Origin: Crocinitomicaceae bacterium
GTDB taxonomy: Bacteria > Bacteroidota > Bacteroidia > Flavobacteriales_D > Crocinitomicaceae
Assembly: GCA_013215515.1 (NCBI GenBank)
Contig: JABSPC010000734.1
Span: 1 to 8,523 of the forward strand
Direction: 5' to 3'
Length of the DNA: 8,523 nucleotides
Part shown: positions 1-7,388 of the stretch, one piece after another
How positions within the stretch are numbered: the stretch's first letter is position 1
Layout: every line of letters starts with the position of its first letter
The notes under the pieces: model-generated
What the model was told of the DNA's origin: nothing
Database searches by the model: none
Seen by the model: only the letters and a program-made list of their open reading frames with translations
Position numbers and translations under genes: made by a program

Positions 1-648
1 ATCCGCCATGATGTACGAGCGTGAGTTCCGGTAACTTACAATTCCCAAATTCGGTTTAAGCGTTGTAAACGGATAATCTGCAATTTCTGGTTTTGCCGCA
101 GAAACTACTGAAAGCAAAGTACTTTTTCCAGCGTTCGGAAATCCAACCAATCCAACATCTGCGAGTAATTTAAGCTCAAGTGTTTTCCAACCTTCACATC
201 CATCTTCTCCTGTCTGACCATAACGAGGTGTCTGATTCGTTGATGATTTGAAATGGTTATTTCCCAATCCACCATGACCTCCACGTTGAATAATCTCTAG
301 TTGTCCATCTTCTGATATTTCAAAAAGAGCTTCTCCTGTTTCAGGATCACGCGCAATTGTACCTAAAGGAACTTCAATGTATTCATCTTTTCCTTCTGCT
401 CCTGTCTTTAAATTCCCTGAACCATGAACGCCATGTCCAGCTTTTATGTGCTTAGAAAATTTAAGGTGCAGTAAGGTCCAAAGTTGCTTGTTTCCTTTCA
501 AATAAATGTGTCCACCCCGTCCACCATCACCACCATCAGGACCTCCTTTCGGGATGTATTTCTCTCTCCGAAAATGGGCAGACCCACCTCCTCCTTTACC
601 AGAGGTACAGTGAATTTTTACATAATCTACAAAGTTATCCGAGGCCAT
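1..648 (-). CDS. obgE: Obg family GTPase ObgE/CgtA, N-terminal 216 residues (cut by window edge)
   Basis: Obg is an essential GTPase that binds the large ribosomal subunit and links ribosome assembly to growth state. My translation of the minus strand gives 216 residues in an open frame that runs off the left edge. The Obg fold (about residues 1-165) shows the family's glycine-rich pattern: [19 protein letters not shown] (16-34), then [10 protein letters not shown], and later [14 protein letters not shown] (123-136). The GTPase domain follows, with the G1 loop GFPNAGKST at 169-177 and the G2 region YPFTT at 192-196. The last visible residue, D216, should be the first residue of the G3 motif DxPG. 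The ATG at 648 gives the normal Obg N-terminus. It is preceded by an A-rich stretch (ATTAAAATAAAATAG) without a Shine-Dalgarno sequence. The gene lies 47 bp after adk on the same strand, so it is probably co-transcribed with hpt-adk. The G3-G5 motifs and C-terminus are outside the window. Confidence 0.97.
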   Translation of the reverse strand, partial: MASDNFVDYVKIHCTSGKGGGGSAHFRREKYIPKGGPDGGDGGRGGHIYLKGNKQLWTLLHLKFSKHIKAGHGVHGSGNLKTGAEGKDEYIEVPLGTIARDPETGEALFEISEDGQLEIIQRGGHGGLGNNHFKSSTNQTPRYGQTGEDGCEGWKTLELKLLADVGLVGFPNAGKSTLLSVVSAAKPEIADYPFTTLKPNLGIVSYRNSRSYIMAD

Positions 649-695
649 CTATTTTATTTTAATGTGTTCTATATTCGATTCTCGAAATCTACCAA

Positions 696-1265
696 TTACA
701 ATGAATCGATAGCAGAGAATAAACGATTGGTAATATCTTCAATTGATCCTACTCCGTCAATCTCACTCAATTTGTCTTGTTCTTGATAGAACCCAGCAAC
801 TGGTGCAGTTGAATTATTATAAGTTTCAATTCTATTTTGAATAATTGCAGGATCAGCATCATCTTTTCTTCCAGATACTTCAGCGCGAGCAATCAATCGT
901 GATTTAAGTTCATCTTCTGGTACAACCAAAGACAACATTGATGTTACACTTGTTCCTTTGGCTGCCAAGAATGCATCCAATGCTTCTGCTTGAGCAGTTG
1001 TTCTAGGGAAACCATCGTAAATTACCCCTTTAGCATTTGGGAATTTTGAAACTTCAGATTCTAAGATCTTGATTGTGATTTCATCTGGAACTAAATTCCC
1101 TTTATCAGCATAGCTCTTAGCTAATTTAGCCAAATCAGAATCAGGATCAAGCGCTCTAAACACATCTCCAGTCGAAATATGAACGAGTCCATATTTCTCC
1201 TGTAATCTTTCTGATTGAGTTCCTTTTCCAGCTCCCGGAGGTCCAAATAATACGATGTTCAACAT
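696..1265 (-). CDS. adk: Adenylate kinase (short-LID type, 189 aa)
   Basis: Cytoplasmic adenylate kinase interconverts ATP + AMP and 2 ADP, and so sets the adenylate pool. The 189-residue product has the P-loop GPPGAGKGT (8-16), the AMP-site motif STGD (31-34), the signature YDGFPRT (83-89) and the LID arginine region LIARAEVSGRKDDADP (124-139), followed by NRIETYNNSTAPV (144-156). The LID is short and has no zinc-binding cysteines, so this is the compact, AK1-like form usual in Bacteroidota and not the roughly 215-residue form with a long LID. The ATG at 1265 starts directly at the first beta strand (MLNIVLFGPPG), so no alternative start is needed. Only 5 bp separate it from the hpt stop codon, which implies one transcript and possible translational coupling. 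obgE follows 47 bp downstream. I see no missing catalytic residue. Confidence 0.97.
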   Translation of the reverse strand: MLNIVLFGPPGAGKGTQSERLQEKYGLVHISTGDVFRALDPDSDLAKLAKSYADKGNLVPDEITIKILESEVSKFPNAKGVIYDGFPRTTAQAEALDAFLAAKGTSVTSMLSLVVPEDELKSRLIARAEVSGRKDDADPAIIQNRIETYNNSTAPVAGFYQEQDKLSEIDGVGSIEDITNRLFSAIDSL

Positions 1266-1270
1266 ACAAT

Positions 1271-1810
1271 TTATTGTTTCGATTCTCTAATTTGATATAA
1301 TGCGTCTAGGTTTCGCCCTTTTTGATCATAATCTAACCCGTATCCAACAACAAACGCATTTGGAATCGAAAAACCAACGTATTCTGGTTCTGAATTCCCT
1401 TTAAATGCATCTGGCTTGTATAGCAACGTACAGATTTTAACCGACTTTGGTTTTTTGTCCTTTAATAAGGAAATTATTTTGTCAATTGTATATCCAGTAT
1501 CAACGATATCTTCAATAATAATTAACTCCTTACCTTCAATATCTGTGGTTAACCCAATAAGCTCTTCGACCTTCCCTGTTGTTCGTGTACCTTGATAAGA
1601 GCTCATTTTTACAAAAGTAATTTCGCACTCTAAGTCAATGTTTTTAAGAAGGTCCGAAGAAAACATAAACGCACCATTAAGCACTGCAATAAAAACAACT
1701 TCCGTGCCTTTATAATCGGCGTTAATTGAACTGGCTATTACCTGTACTTTGCGCTCTATTTCATCCTTTGGGATAAAAATGTCGAATGACTTGTCTAAAA
1801 CTTGTATCAC
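1271..1810 (-). CDS. hpt: Hypoxanthine phosphoribosyltransferase, GTG start
   Basis: This purine-salvage enzyme condenses hypoxanthine (and usually guanine) with PRPP to give IMP or GMP. The 179-residue product shows the type I phosphoribosyltransferase fold: the first active-site loop VLNGAFMF (43-50), the flexible-loop SSYQG (70-74), the PRPP-binding motif EDIVDTGYT (100-108) with its two acidic residues, and the base-recognition segment VGYGLDYDQKGRNL (155-168). The chosen start is GTG at 1810-1808, giving an N-terminus beginning MIQV, the usual beginning of Bacteroidota Hpt proteins as I recall them. The frame has no nearby ATG upstream; an ATG at 1821-1819 is in another frame and reaches a stop after four codons. 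The gene heads the leftward run hpt-adk-obgE and is divergent from purK across 62 bp. A TAnnTTTG box (TAGCTTTG) at 1838-1831 on this strand is the likely -7 element. Confidence 0.96.
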   Translation of the reverse strand: MIQVLDKSFDIFIPKDEIERKVQVIASSINADYKGTEVVFIAVLNGAFMFSSDLLKNIDLECEITFVKMSSYQGTRTTGKVEELIGLTTDIEGKELIIIEDIVDTGYTIDKIISLLKDKKPKSVKICTLLYKPDAFKGNSEPEYVGFSIPNAFVVGYGLDYDQKGRNLDALYQIRESKQ

Positions 1811-1830
1811 AAATATGTCATTTTGAAGAG

Positions 1831-1838
1831 CAAAGCTA
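1831..1838 (-). promoter_or_regulatory. Candidate -7 promoter element of hpt (TAGCTTTG)
   Basis: Read on the minus strand, these bases are TAGCTTTG, an exact match to the Bacteroidota -7 consensus TAnnTTTG. The box ends 20 bases before the GTG start of hpt, which would leave a leader of roughly 15 bases. I found no good TTTG -33 element at the usual 19-21 bp spacing upstream, so the call rests on the -7 box and its position alone. Confidence 0.5.
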
Positions 1839-1860
1839 CGATTTTCTTCCGAATAGACAG

Positions 1861-1868
1861 TATCTTTG
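1861..1868 (+). promoter_or_regulatory. Candidate -7 promoter element of purK (TATCTTTG)
   Basis: TATCTTTG matches the Bacteroidota -7 consensus TAnnTTTG exactly and ends only 4 bases before the purK ATG at 1873. Since transcription normally starts a few bases after this element, the transcript would begin at or next to the start codon, making it leaderless. A matching TTTG -33 box at 19-21 bp spacing is not evident; the nearest upstream TTTG (1822-1825) is about 35 bp away. Confidence 0.5.
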
Positions 1869-1872
1869 CACT

Positions 1873-3015
1873 ATGGAAAAAGACCTAATTGGCGCGTCTC
1901 ATCGCCTCGGCATCCTTGGTGGTGGACAACTCGGGAGAATGTTCATTCAAGAAGCGATAAGCTATGATATTCATGTGCATATCATGGAGAATGATGACAA
2001 TGCTCCAAGCGCAAACATAGCAACCACTTTTACAACGGGCGATATTACCAATTATGATGATGTAATGGCATTTGGCAAAGACATGGATGTTATTACTGTT
2101 GAGATTGAAAATGTGAATGTCAAAGCACTTTATGATCTTGAAAAAACGGGTGTCAAAATATTTCCTCAGCCACATATTCTTGAAATCATTAAGGATAAAG
2201 GGCTTCAAAAAACTTTTTATAAAAAAAATAATATTCCTACTTCTGATTTCGAAATAATTGAAGAAAATTCGGATTTAAGTGAATTAGAAAGCAAAATTCC
2301 ATTCGTACACAAACTTCGAACAGGTGGATATGACGGAAAAGGAGTTATCATAATTAAATCTAAATCTGATTTGGATTCTACGTTTTCTCAAGCTTCGATA
2401 ATTGAAGATTTAATTCCGTTTGAAAAAGAACTTTCAATTATTGTTTCTAGAAATGAAAATGGACAGACTGCGGTTTACCCCACTGTTGAATGTGAATTTA
2501 ACGATGCGAACTTAGTTTCTTACCTGTTCTCTCCAGCAGATATCACTCCAGAAATTGAAAAGAAAGCAAACGAAATTGCCATTGATGTAATCAATAAATT
2601 AGAATTAGTTGGGATATTGGCAGTCGAATTGTTTCTGAATAAAGACGGTGAAATTTTGGTAAATGAAGTTGCTCCAAGACCTCATAATAGTGGACACCAT
2701 ACAATCGAATGTAACGTCACTTCGCAGTTCGAACAACACATGCGCTCTGTGCTGAACATGCCACTTGGGTCAACGGAGATGACTTGCTATGGTGTGATGA
2801 TTAATTTAATAGGAAGTGAAGGCCATACGGGTAAAGCAATTTACCAAGGAATGAATGATGTTATAGGCCAACCAGGTGTGCATATTCATCTTTATGGAAA
2901 AGAGAAAACGAAACCCAATCGAAAAATGGGACATATAACTATTGCCGCCTCTTCGATGGCAAAAGCGAAGCAAATCGCAGATGAGATTAAAGAACAGATT
3001 GTTGTGATTGCATAA
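1873..3015 (+). CDS. purK: 5-(carboxyamino)imidazole ribonucleotide synthase PurK
   Basis: PurK carries out the ATP- and bicarbonate-dependent conversion of aminoimidazole ribonucleotide to N5-carboxy-AIR in de novo purine synthesis; PurE then rearranges the product. The 380-residue protein is an ATP-grasp enzyme. It has an N-terminal nucleotide-binding-like segment GILGGGQLGRM (13-23), the EIENV segment (77-81), the ATP-grasp loop LRTGGYDGKG (148-157), the metal-binding and substrate region NEVAPRPHNSGHHTIE (264-279) and the C-terminal PurK segment YGK...RKMGHITI (341-357). I chose ATG 1873 because the protein then begins just before the conserved GILGGGQLG. The open frame reaches back to an ATG at 1786, but those 29 extra residues overlap hpt on the other strand and include the promoter region. 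Length and motifs are typical for the family. purE is not in this window. The divergent neighbour hpt makes the alternative salvage route to IMP. Confidence 0.96.
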   Translation: MEKDLIGASHRLGILGGGQLGRMFIQEAISYDIHVHIMENDDNAPSANIATTFTTGDITNYDDVMAFGKDMDVITVEIENVNVKALYDLEKTGVKIFPQPHILEIIKDKGLQKTFYKKNNIPTSDFEIIEENSDLSELESKIPFVHKLRTGGYDGKGVIIIKSKSDLDSTFSQASIIEDLIPFEKELSIIVSRNENGQTAVYPTVECEFNDANLVSYLFSPADITPEIEKKANEIAIDVINKLELVGILAVELFLNKDGEILVNEVAPRPHNSGHHTIECNVTSQFEQHMRSVLNMPLGSTEMTCYGVMINLIGSEGHTGKAIYQGMNDVIGQPGVHIHLYGKEKTKPNRKMGHITIAASSMAKAKQIADEIKEQIVVIA

Positions 3016-3087
3016 CAGTTACTTTTTATTACCCGTTTTGTCGCATAATTTCGCTATTTTTCGGATCAAACCAGAGTCCCGTCTACT

Positions 3088-6000
3088 TTGAAATTAAGAC
3101 TACTTTTAGTAACATTATGCTTGGCAATTTGCGCATTTAATTCTAGCGCGCAACTCTACACATTCAAAAATTACAATCACCGAGATGGACTAACCATGGC
3201 GGCAATAACAAGTATTGCTCAATCAAAAGATGGTTATTTATGGATTGGAACGGACGGCGCTCCATTGATGCGATTTAATGGGCAAAAGTTCGAGGAGTTA
3301 TTGGAAAAAGGAGGTGATAATGACCACCATACTCACAACCTCATAATCGAGGGAGACTCTATTCTTTTTGCGTCCGAATACAAAGGCTTTTACTATTATT
3401 CTATTAAGAATAAAACATACCACAAATTCAATGTCAAAACCAACGTGACGGGGGACGCAATGGCGGTATTAAAAAGCAATTCAACTCATTACTTCTTGGG
3501 AGCGCGAAAAATTTATTCAGAGTTAAATGGGAAAACAAAAATCTTATTCAGTTTTGACAAAAAGGCCAAATTACATCACTATATCAAAGTAAAGAACGGG
3601 TATATTATTCTGACTAGTGAAGGTAATTATCTGCTTCGACATGGTAATATTACCTCCCTTTCTAACTACTTGAATGTAAGTTCTACCAAAGCAAACCAAT
3701 ACAATTTCGGGTATATATACTCGGACAGGCTTATTCTTTTCAGTGCAACTGGAGGTCAATGGCTAGAAGCTGTAATCAATGACAAAGGAAATGTTGAGAA
3801 AAGCAGAGTCGATTCTAGACCTGAAATTTCATCCAATGGCGATAGGATTATTTCATTTAATTCAGACAACAACAGCAAAAAGATTATAGTAATAACTGAG
3901 AACGGAAATCTCTTTCATATCAGAGACCGATCATTGTATCCAATAGCCCATAATTATAATCAACAGATTATGGACCCCGCTCAAATTATTTGTGATTTAA
4001 ATGGCGACTACTGGATTTGTTCAAAATCAGAAGGAATTTATAAGGTGTCTCTCGAGGCCTTTACCAAAATTCAATTGCACCCGATTTATGAATTAGATAA
4101 TATCTCCGTTCCTTACCGCACTGTATACAATGATATGTTTATCTCGAATTTCTCTGGAAAAACATATGTTGGACATTTTCAAGAAACTGAATTCAAAGAG
4201 TTCGCATTTCAACTAAAAGCCGTTACCCAAGTTGACGGACAATACTACGTTGCAACCAATATTGGGATCAAGAAATTTATTCGATCAAACGACGATCCCA
4301 CATTCGAAGATGTTTACTATACGAATGAAAATGTCAATTTGATTTTTGCAGATAAAATGAACCTTTGGGCAGGTGTCGCAGGTAAAGGTATTGTCAAAAT
4401 CAATTTAAAAACAGGGGAGAAGGTTGAGTTCAGAAACAAGCATAATTTGCCAGAATACTTCTATACAGCTCAGCTTACCACCTCGGGAAAGGAAATTTAC
4501 TTTGGAACAAACAATGGAATTTTCAAATTTGATAAAAAGACCACTAAATTCTCTAAAGTTCGATTAGGCACAAAACTAGGAAGCTATTCAGGCTGTTCCA
4601 CAAAAGATGTTTACGGAACCATCTGGTTCACAATGGAGAAGGGGATTGTTGGTTTTACTTCCGAATCAAAAAAGATTGTTCTACTGGGAAGCAAGCATTT
4701 CAACACCAATTTATATTACACGTTAAACGCAGATAGATTAGGAAACCTCATAGTTGGTACAAATAAAGGTCTCACTATTCTTCAGGTAACAAAGTTGGGT
4801 GCTGTCGTTGGGCAATCGCATTACAATGCAAGTTCAGGGTTTGGCGGTTACGAGACGCATATGCGATCTCAGTTTCAAGAAGACAATAATATTTACGTCG
4901 GAACAGTCGAAGGTTTATTTTTGATCAATACAGATATTTTGCATCAACTTCGTACACCTCTGTCTCCAATGATCACTGACTTAACGCGATATGACACCGA
5001 TGGGACGAGCACCAATTCTTTCCGATATAAGTTTCATGTCAACAACCCTAAAATTGGAAAGATTCAATATTCATATCGTTTGACTGGAAAAGAGGATTCT
5101 TGGATTTCGATCCAGGAAAACGATGATCTTTATCTGAACAATCTGGACAATGGAAGTTATACGCTTGAGGTAAGAGCTTCTTATGATGGCATTCACTTTA
5201 GTAAATCCAGTAAATTTAAATTTGACGTGAAACTGCCTGTTTGGGAAACGAACTGGTTCATTATTCTAATCGTGATTTGCGTTATTGGAGTCAATATTAT
5301 CCTAATTAATTACAGTAGGGCTTTTGAAAAACAAAGCCTAGTAAAAACCAAAGACACTGAGGTTCATTTATTAATGGCACCTAATATTATCTTATTGGGG
5401 ATTATCGCTGCTGGCGCTTCTTACATCGTAGCACCTTTAATTAGCTCTGAACTAGACCTTCACTTGGGACTCGTTCTCACCATGGAGTTTTTACTTCTCG
5501 GTTTGTACTTTTTATCAAAATCAGTGATTGGTAGTGCTAACGAACGCCTAATTAACCCTTTATTATTAGTAGGTGTAGCAATAATACTTCTTCATGGTTA
5601 TATTGAAATGTACATTTCCCATTTACATCCATTCCACATTATTGGTCTCGTTTTAACAACAATGGTCACGCCATTTTTTCTTCACAGAATTAAATCGATG
5701 ATCATTTTTACATCACTGCTTCTCATGGCAACGATGATAATGGTTGTGATTATTGAGAATGAAATATATCCTAAATCCTATTTTATTATTGCCAACATTG
5801 CACTAATAACAATCCTAATATTCCTGAGTTATTTGAGATCGGATTCATTGGATAAACTGATATTTATATCCTCCATTGTAAACCGTGGAAACATTCCTGC
5901 AATTGCATTCACCGATGAAGGGAAAATCGTTTACGCCAGTGAAAACATTTCAAATTTTATACCTGCCACCCATAACGAAGTTCTAAATAAAGACATTTCT

Positions 6001-7356
6001 ATTCTCAATAATTATGTACCATTCGAGGGCAGGTTTAGAGAGGTTGACGTTCTAAAAGAGTTCAAAGATGGAGAAAAATACCTCGTTCCAATGGCAGGTG
6101 ATGAGGCTAAAATTCGATGGATTGAATGGGAGTATAAAGATTTTTCCAAAGATGTTAAGGTTATGCTCGGACAAGATGTTTCTGAGAAGATGGAATTGGA
6201 GAACACTTATGAGTTGCTCGTTCAAAATGCAGAGGATTTCATTTATCGTTGTAATCTTCAAGGCGATTTCGTATTCTTAAATGACATCTGTTATGAAAAA
6301 CTCGGCTACACGAAAGAAGACCTATTGAACAAGCATTCTATTTCGATTGTTCCAGAAGACCACATAGATGAGGTTACTCACTATTATGCTGAGCATTTCA
6401 AACAGAAAATTGCAAGTTCTTACAAGGAGTTTCCTATTCGCAAAAAGAACGGTGAAATCATTTGGATTGGTCAATACGTAACGACATTATACGCTGCTGG
6501 ATCAAGTACTTTAATAAATGGATTCATTGCTTTGGCGCGTGACATAACCGATATCCGTCAGCAACAACAGTTGATTAAAGATCAAAGAGATGACATTACT
6601 TCTAGTATAAGTTATGCGCAGCGAATTCAAGTAAACCTATTGCCACACGAGCGCAATTTCACTTCAATATTCAAGGAGTATTTCATAATTTATAAACCCA
6701 AAGATATTGTTTCAGGTGATTTCTATTGGATGGAAAAAATTGAATCGAAAACATTCCTTGTTCTTGGAGATTGCACAGGGCATGGAGTTCCAGGCTCCTT
6801 CATGACGCTCTTGGGAATTAATCTATTGAACAGCATCATTCTTGAAGGACGAATGAAAGACCCTGGGGACATTTTAAATGAAATGGACAAGCGATTGGTT
6901 GATGTTCTTCCTAGGGGCTCAGGAGATACGGCAATTAATGATGGAATGGAGATTACCCTTTGTGTAATTGATGAAAGCTCCGATGAGATAGCCTATGGCT
7001 GTGCTGGATCGCGCTTCTTAATTTATGAAGACGTGTCGTTCACAATGCTGAAAGGAGACAACAAACATATTGGCGACGCACCAACTCCAAGTTTCCAAGG
7101 ATATAGTACACATTATACGCCATTCATGCCTGAGAATCAGCTGTATTTATTTTCAGATGGATTCCAAGATCAATTTGGTGGTCCAAACGACAAAAAATTC
7201 TCTTTTAGAAGAATTCTTGAATTGTTCGAATTAAACGTTGACCTATCACTGGTAAAACAAAGAATTGAATTTGAAGAAGATTTCAATGCATGGATTGCGT
7301 CAGGTGAACAAACAGATGACGTTACGATTATCGCTATAAAGAAAAATGAATTCTAA
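3088..7356 (+). CDS. Membrane sensor-phosphatase: double beta-propeller, Y_Y_Y, multi-span membrane block, two PAS-like domains, SpoIIE/PP2C phosphatase
   Basis: This 1422-residue protein is probably a transmembrane signalling phosphatase of the cytoplasmic membrane. A signal peptide (1-22, ending SSAQ) is followed by about 600 residues of Reg_prop-type repeats, for example SIAQSKDGYLWIGTDG (42-57), NLWAGVAGKGIVKINL (425-440) and EIYFGTNNGIFKFD (469-482); this length fits two seven-bladed propellers. A Y_Y_Y-like domain follows (about 650-715, YSYRLTGKEDSW at 661-672). Hydrophobic spans lie near 722-741, 764-785, 792-810, 821-836, 848-866, 869-889 and 897-916. Seven spans would put the N-terminal part in the periplasm and the C-terminus in the cytoplasm. 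Two PAS-like regions follow (about 930-1030, weak; 1036-1157, clear, ending in ALARDITDIRQ). The linker SSISYAQRIQVNLLP (1172-1186) leads into the phosphatase (about 1190-1418). Its likely metal-binding aspartates are D1211 (SGDFYW), D1228 (GDCTGHG), D1357 (SDGFQD) and D1410/D1411 (TDDVT). The start is TTG at 3088; no in-frame ATG or GTG precedes it after the upstream stop at 3046. The targets are probably phosphoserine proteins such as STAS-domain anti-sigma antagonists, but none is encoded nearby. No histidine kinase or DNA-binding domain is present. Confidence 0.9.
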   Translation: MKLRLLLVTLCLAICAFNSSAQLYTFKNYNHRDGLTMAAITSIAQSKDGYLWIGTDGAPLMRFNGQKFEELLEKGGDNDHHTHNLIIEGDSILFASEYKGFYYYSIKNKTYHKFNVKTNVTGDAMAVLKSNSTHYFLGARKIYSELNGKTKILFSFDKKAKLHHYIKVKNGYIILTSEGNYLLRHGNITSLSNYLNVSSTKANQYNFGYIYSDRLILFSATGGQWLEAVINDKGNVEKSRVDSRPEISSNGDRIISFNSDNNSKKIIVITENGNLFHIRDRSLYPIAHNYNQQIMDPAQIICDLNGDYWICSKSEGIYKVSLEAFTKIQLHPIYELDNISVPYRTVYNDMFISNFSGKTYVGHFQETEFKEFAFQLKAVTQVDGQYYVATNIGIKKFIRSNDDPTFEDVYYTNENVNLIFADKMNLWAGVAGKGIVKINLKTGEKVEFRNKHNLPEYFYTAQLTTSGKEIYFGTNNGIFKFDKKTTKFSKVRLGTKLGSYSGCSTKDVYGTIWFTMEKGIVGFTSESKKIVLLGSKHFNTNLYYTLNADRLGNLIVGTNKGLTILQVTKLGAVVGQSHYNASSGFGGYETHMRSQFQEDNNIYVGTVEGLFLINTDILHQLRTPLSPMITDLTRYDTDGTSTNSFRYKFHVNNPKIGKIQYSYRLTGKEDSWISIQENDDLYLNNLDNGSYTLEVRASYDGIHFSKSSKFKFDVKLPVWETNWFIILIVICVIGVNIILINYSRAFEKQSLVKTKDTEVHLLMAPNIILLGIIAAGASYIVAPLISSELDLHLGLVLTMEFLLLGLYFLSKSVIGSANERLINPLLLVGVAIILLHGYIEMYISHLHPFHIIGLVLTTMVTPFFLHRIKSMIIFTSLLLMATMIMVVIIENEIYPKSYFIIANIALITILIFLSYLRSDSLDKLIFISSIVNRGNIPAIAFTDEGKIVYASENISNFIPATHNEVLNKDISILNNYVPFEGRFREVDVLKEFKDGEKYLVPMAGDEAKIRWIEWEYKDFSKDVKVMLGQDVSEKMELENTYELLVQNAEDFIYRCNLQGDFVFLNDICYEKLGYTKEDLLNKHSISIVPEDHIDEVTHYYAEHFKQKIASSYKEFPIRKKNGEIIWIGQYVTTLYAAGSSTLINGFIALARDITDIRQQQQLIKDQRDDITSSISYAQRIQVNLLPHERNFTSIFKEYFIIYKPKDIVSGDFYWMEKIESKTFLVLGDCTGHGVPGSFMTLLGINLLNSIILEGRMKDPGDILNEMDKRLVDVLPRGSGDTAINDGMEITLCVIDESSDEIAYGCAGSRFLIYEDVSFTMLKGDNKHIGDAPTPSFQGYSTHYTPFMPENQLYLFSDGFQDQFGGPNDKKFSFRRILELFELNVDLSLVKQRIEFEEDFNAWIASGEQTDDVTIIAIKKNEF

Positions 7357-7373
7357 AGATTAGATCAAACAAC

Positions 7374-7381
7374 TACCTTTG
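7374..7381 (+). promoter_or_regulatory. Candidate -7 promoter element of the pterin synthase gene (TACCTTTG)
   Basis: TACCTTTG matches the Bacteroidota -7 consensus TAnnTTTG exactly. It lies in the 32-bp gap after the sensor-phosphatase stop codon and ends 7 bases before the ATG at 7389. It would give a leader of only a few bases and would let this gene be transcribed apart from its upstream neighbour. No convincing -33 TTTG is visible at the expected distance. Confidence 0.45.
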
Positions 7382-7388
7382 TCCCACT

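Noticed and set aside
673..690. TTCGA/TCGAA inverted repeat between adk and obgE as a terminator
   Set aside because: The arms are only 5 bp and no T-run follows on the minus strand, so it cannot be supported as a terminator.
684..691. TAGATTTC on the minus strand as a promoter for obgE
   Set aside because: The last base of TAnnTTTG is mismatched and no -33 box is seen. With a 47-bp gap inside a same-strand run, read-through from hpt-adk is simpler.
484..786. 100-residue rightward open frame across the obgE/adk junction
   Set aside because: It runs antisense to the glycine-rich Obg coding region and the end of adk, both confidently identified; its composition is low in complexity and has no domain features.
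1786..1872. N-terminal extension of purK from an upstream in-frame ATG at 1786
   Set aside because: It would overlap hpt on the opposite strand and cover the promoter region. The 29 residues do not resemble PurK, and ATG 1873 places the conserved GILGGGQLG at the expected distance.
3016..3087. Terminator or promoter between purK and the sensor-phosphatase
   Set aside because: No stable GC-rich hairpin followed by a T-run was found. The partial matches TATTTTTC (3055-3062) and TAATTTCG (3046-3053) miss the consensus and lack a correctly spaced TTTG.
6012..6280. Several short open frames on both strands inside the sensor-phosphatase gene
   Set aside because: They are out-of-frame shadows of the PAS-like coding region with no start signals or recognisable products.
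3088..7356. Histidine kinase (hybrid two-component) reading of the large sensor
   Set aside because: There is no HisKA histidine box or HATPase N/G boxes. The C-terminus instead has the SpoIIE/PP2C motifs GDCTGHG, SDGF and TDDVT.
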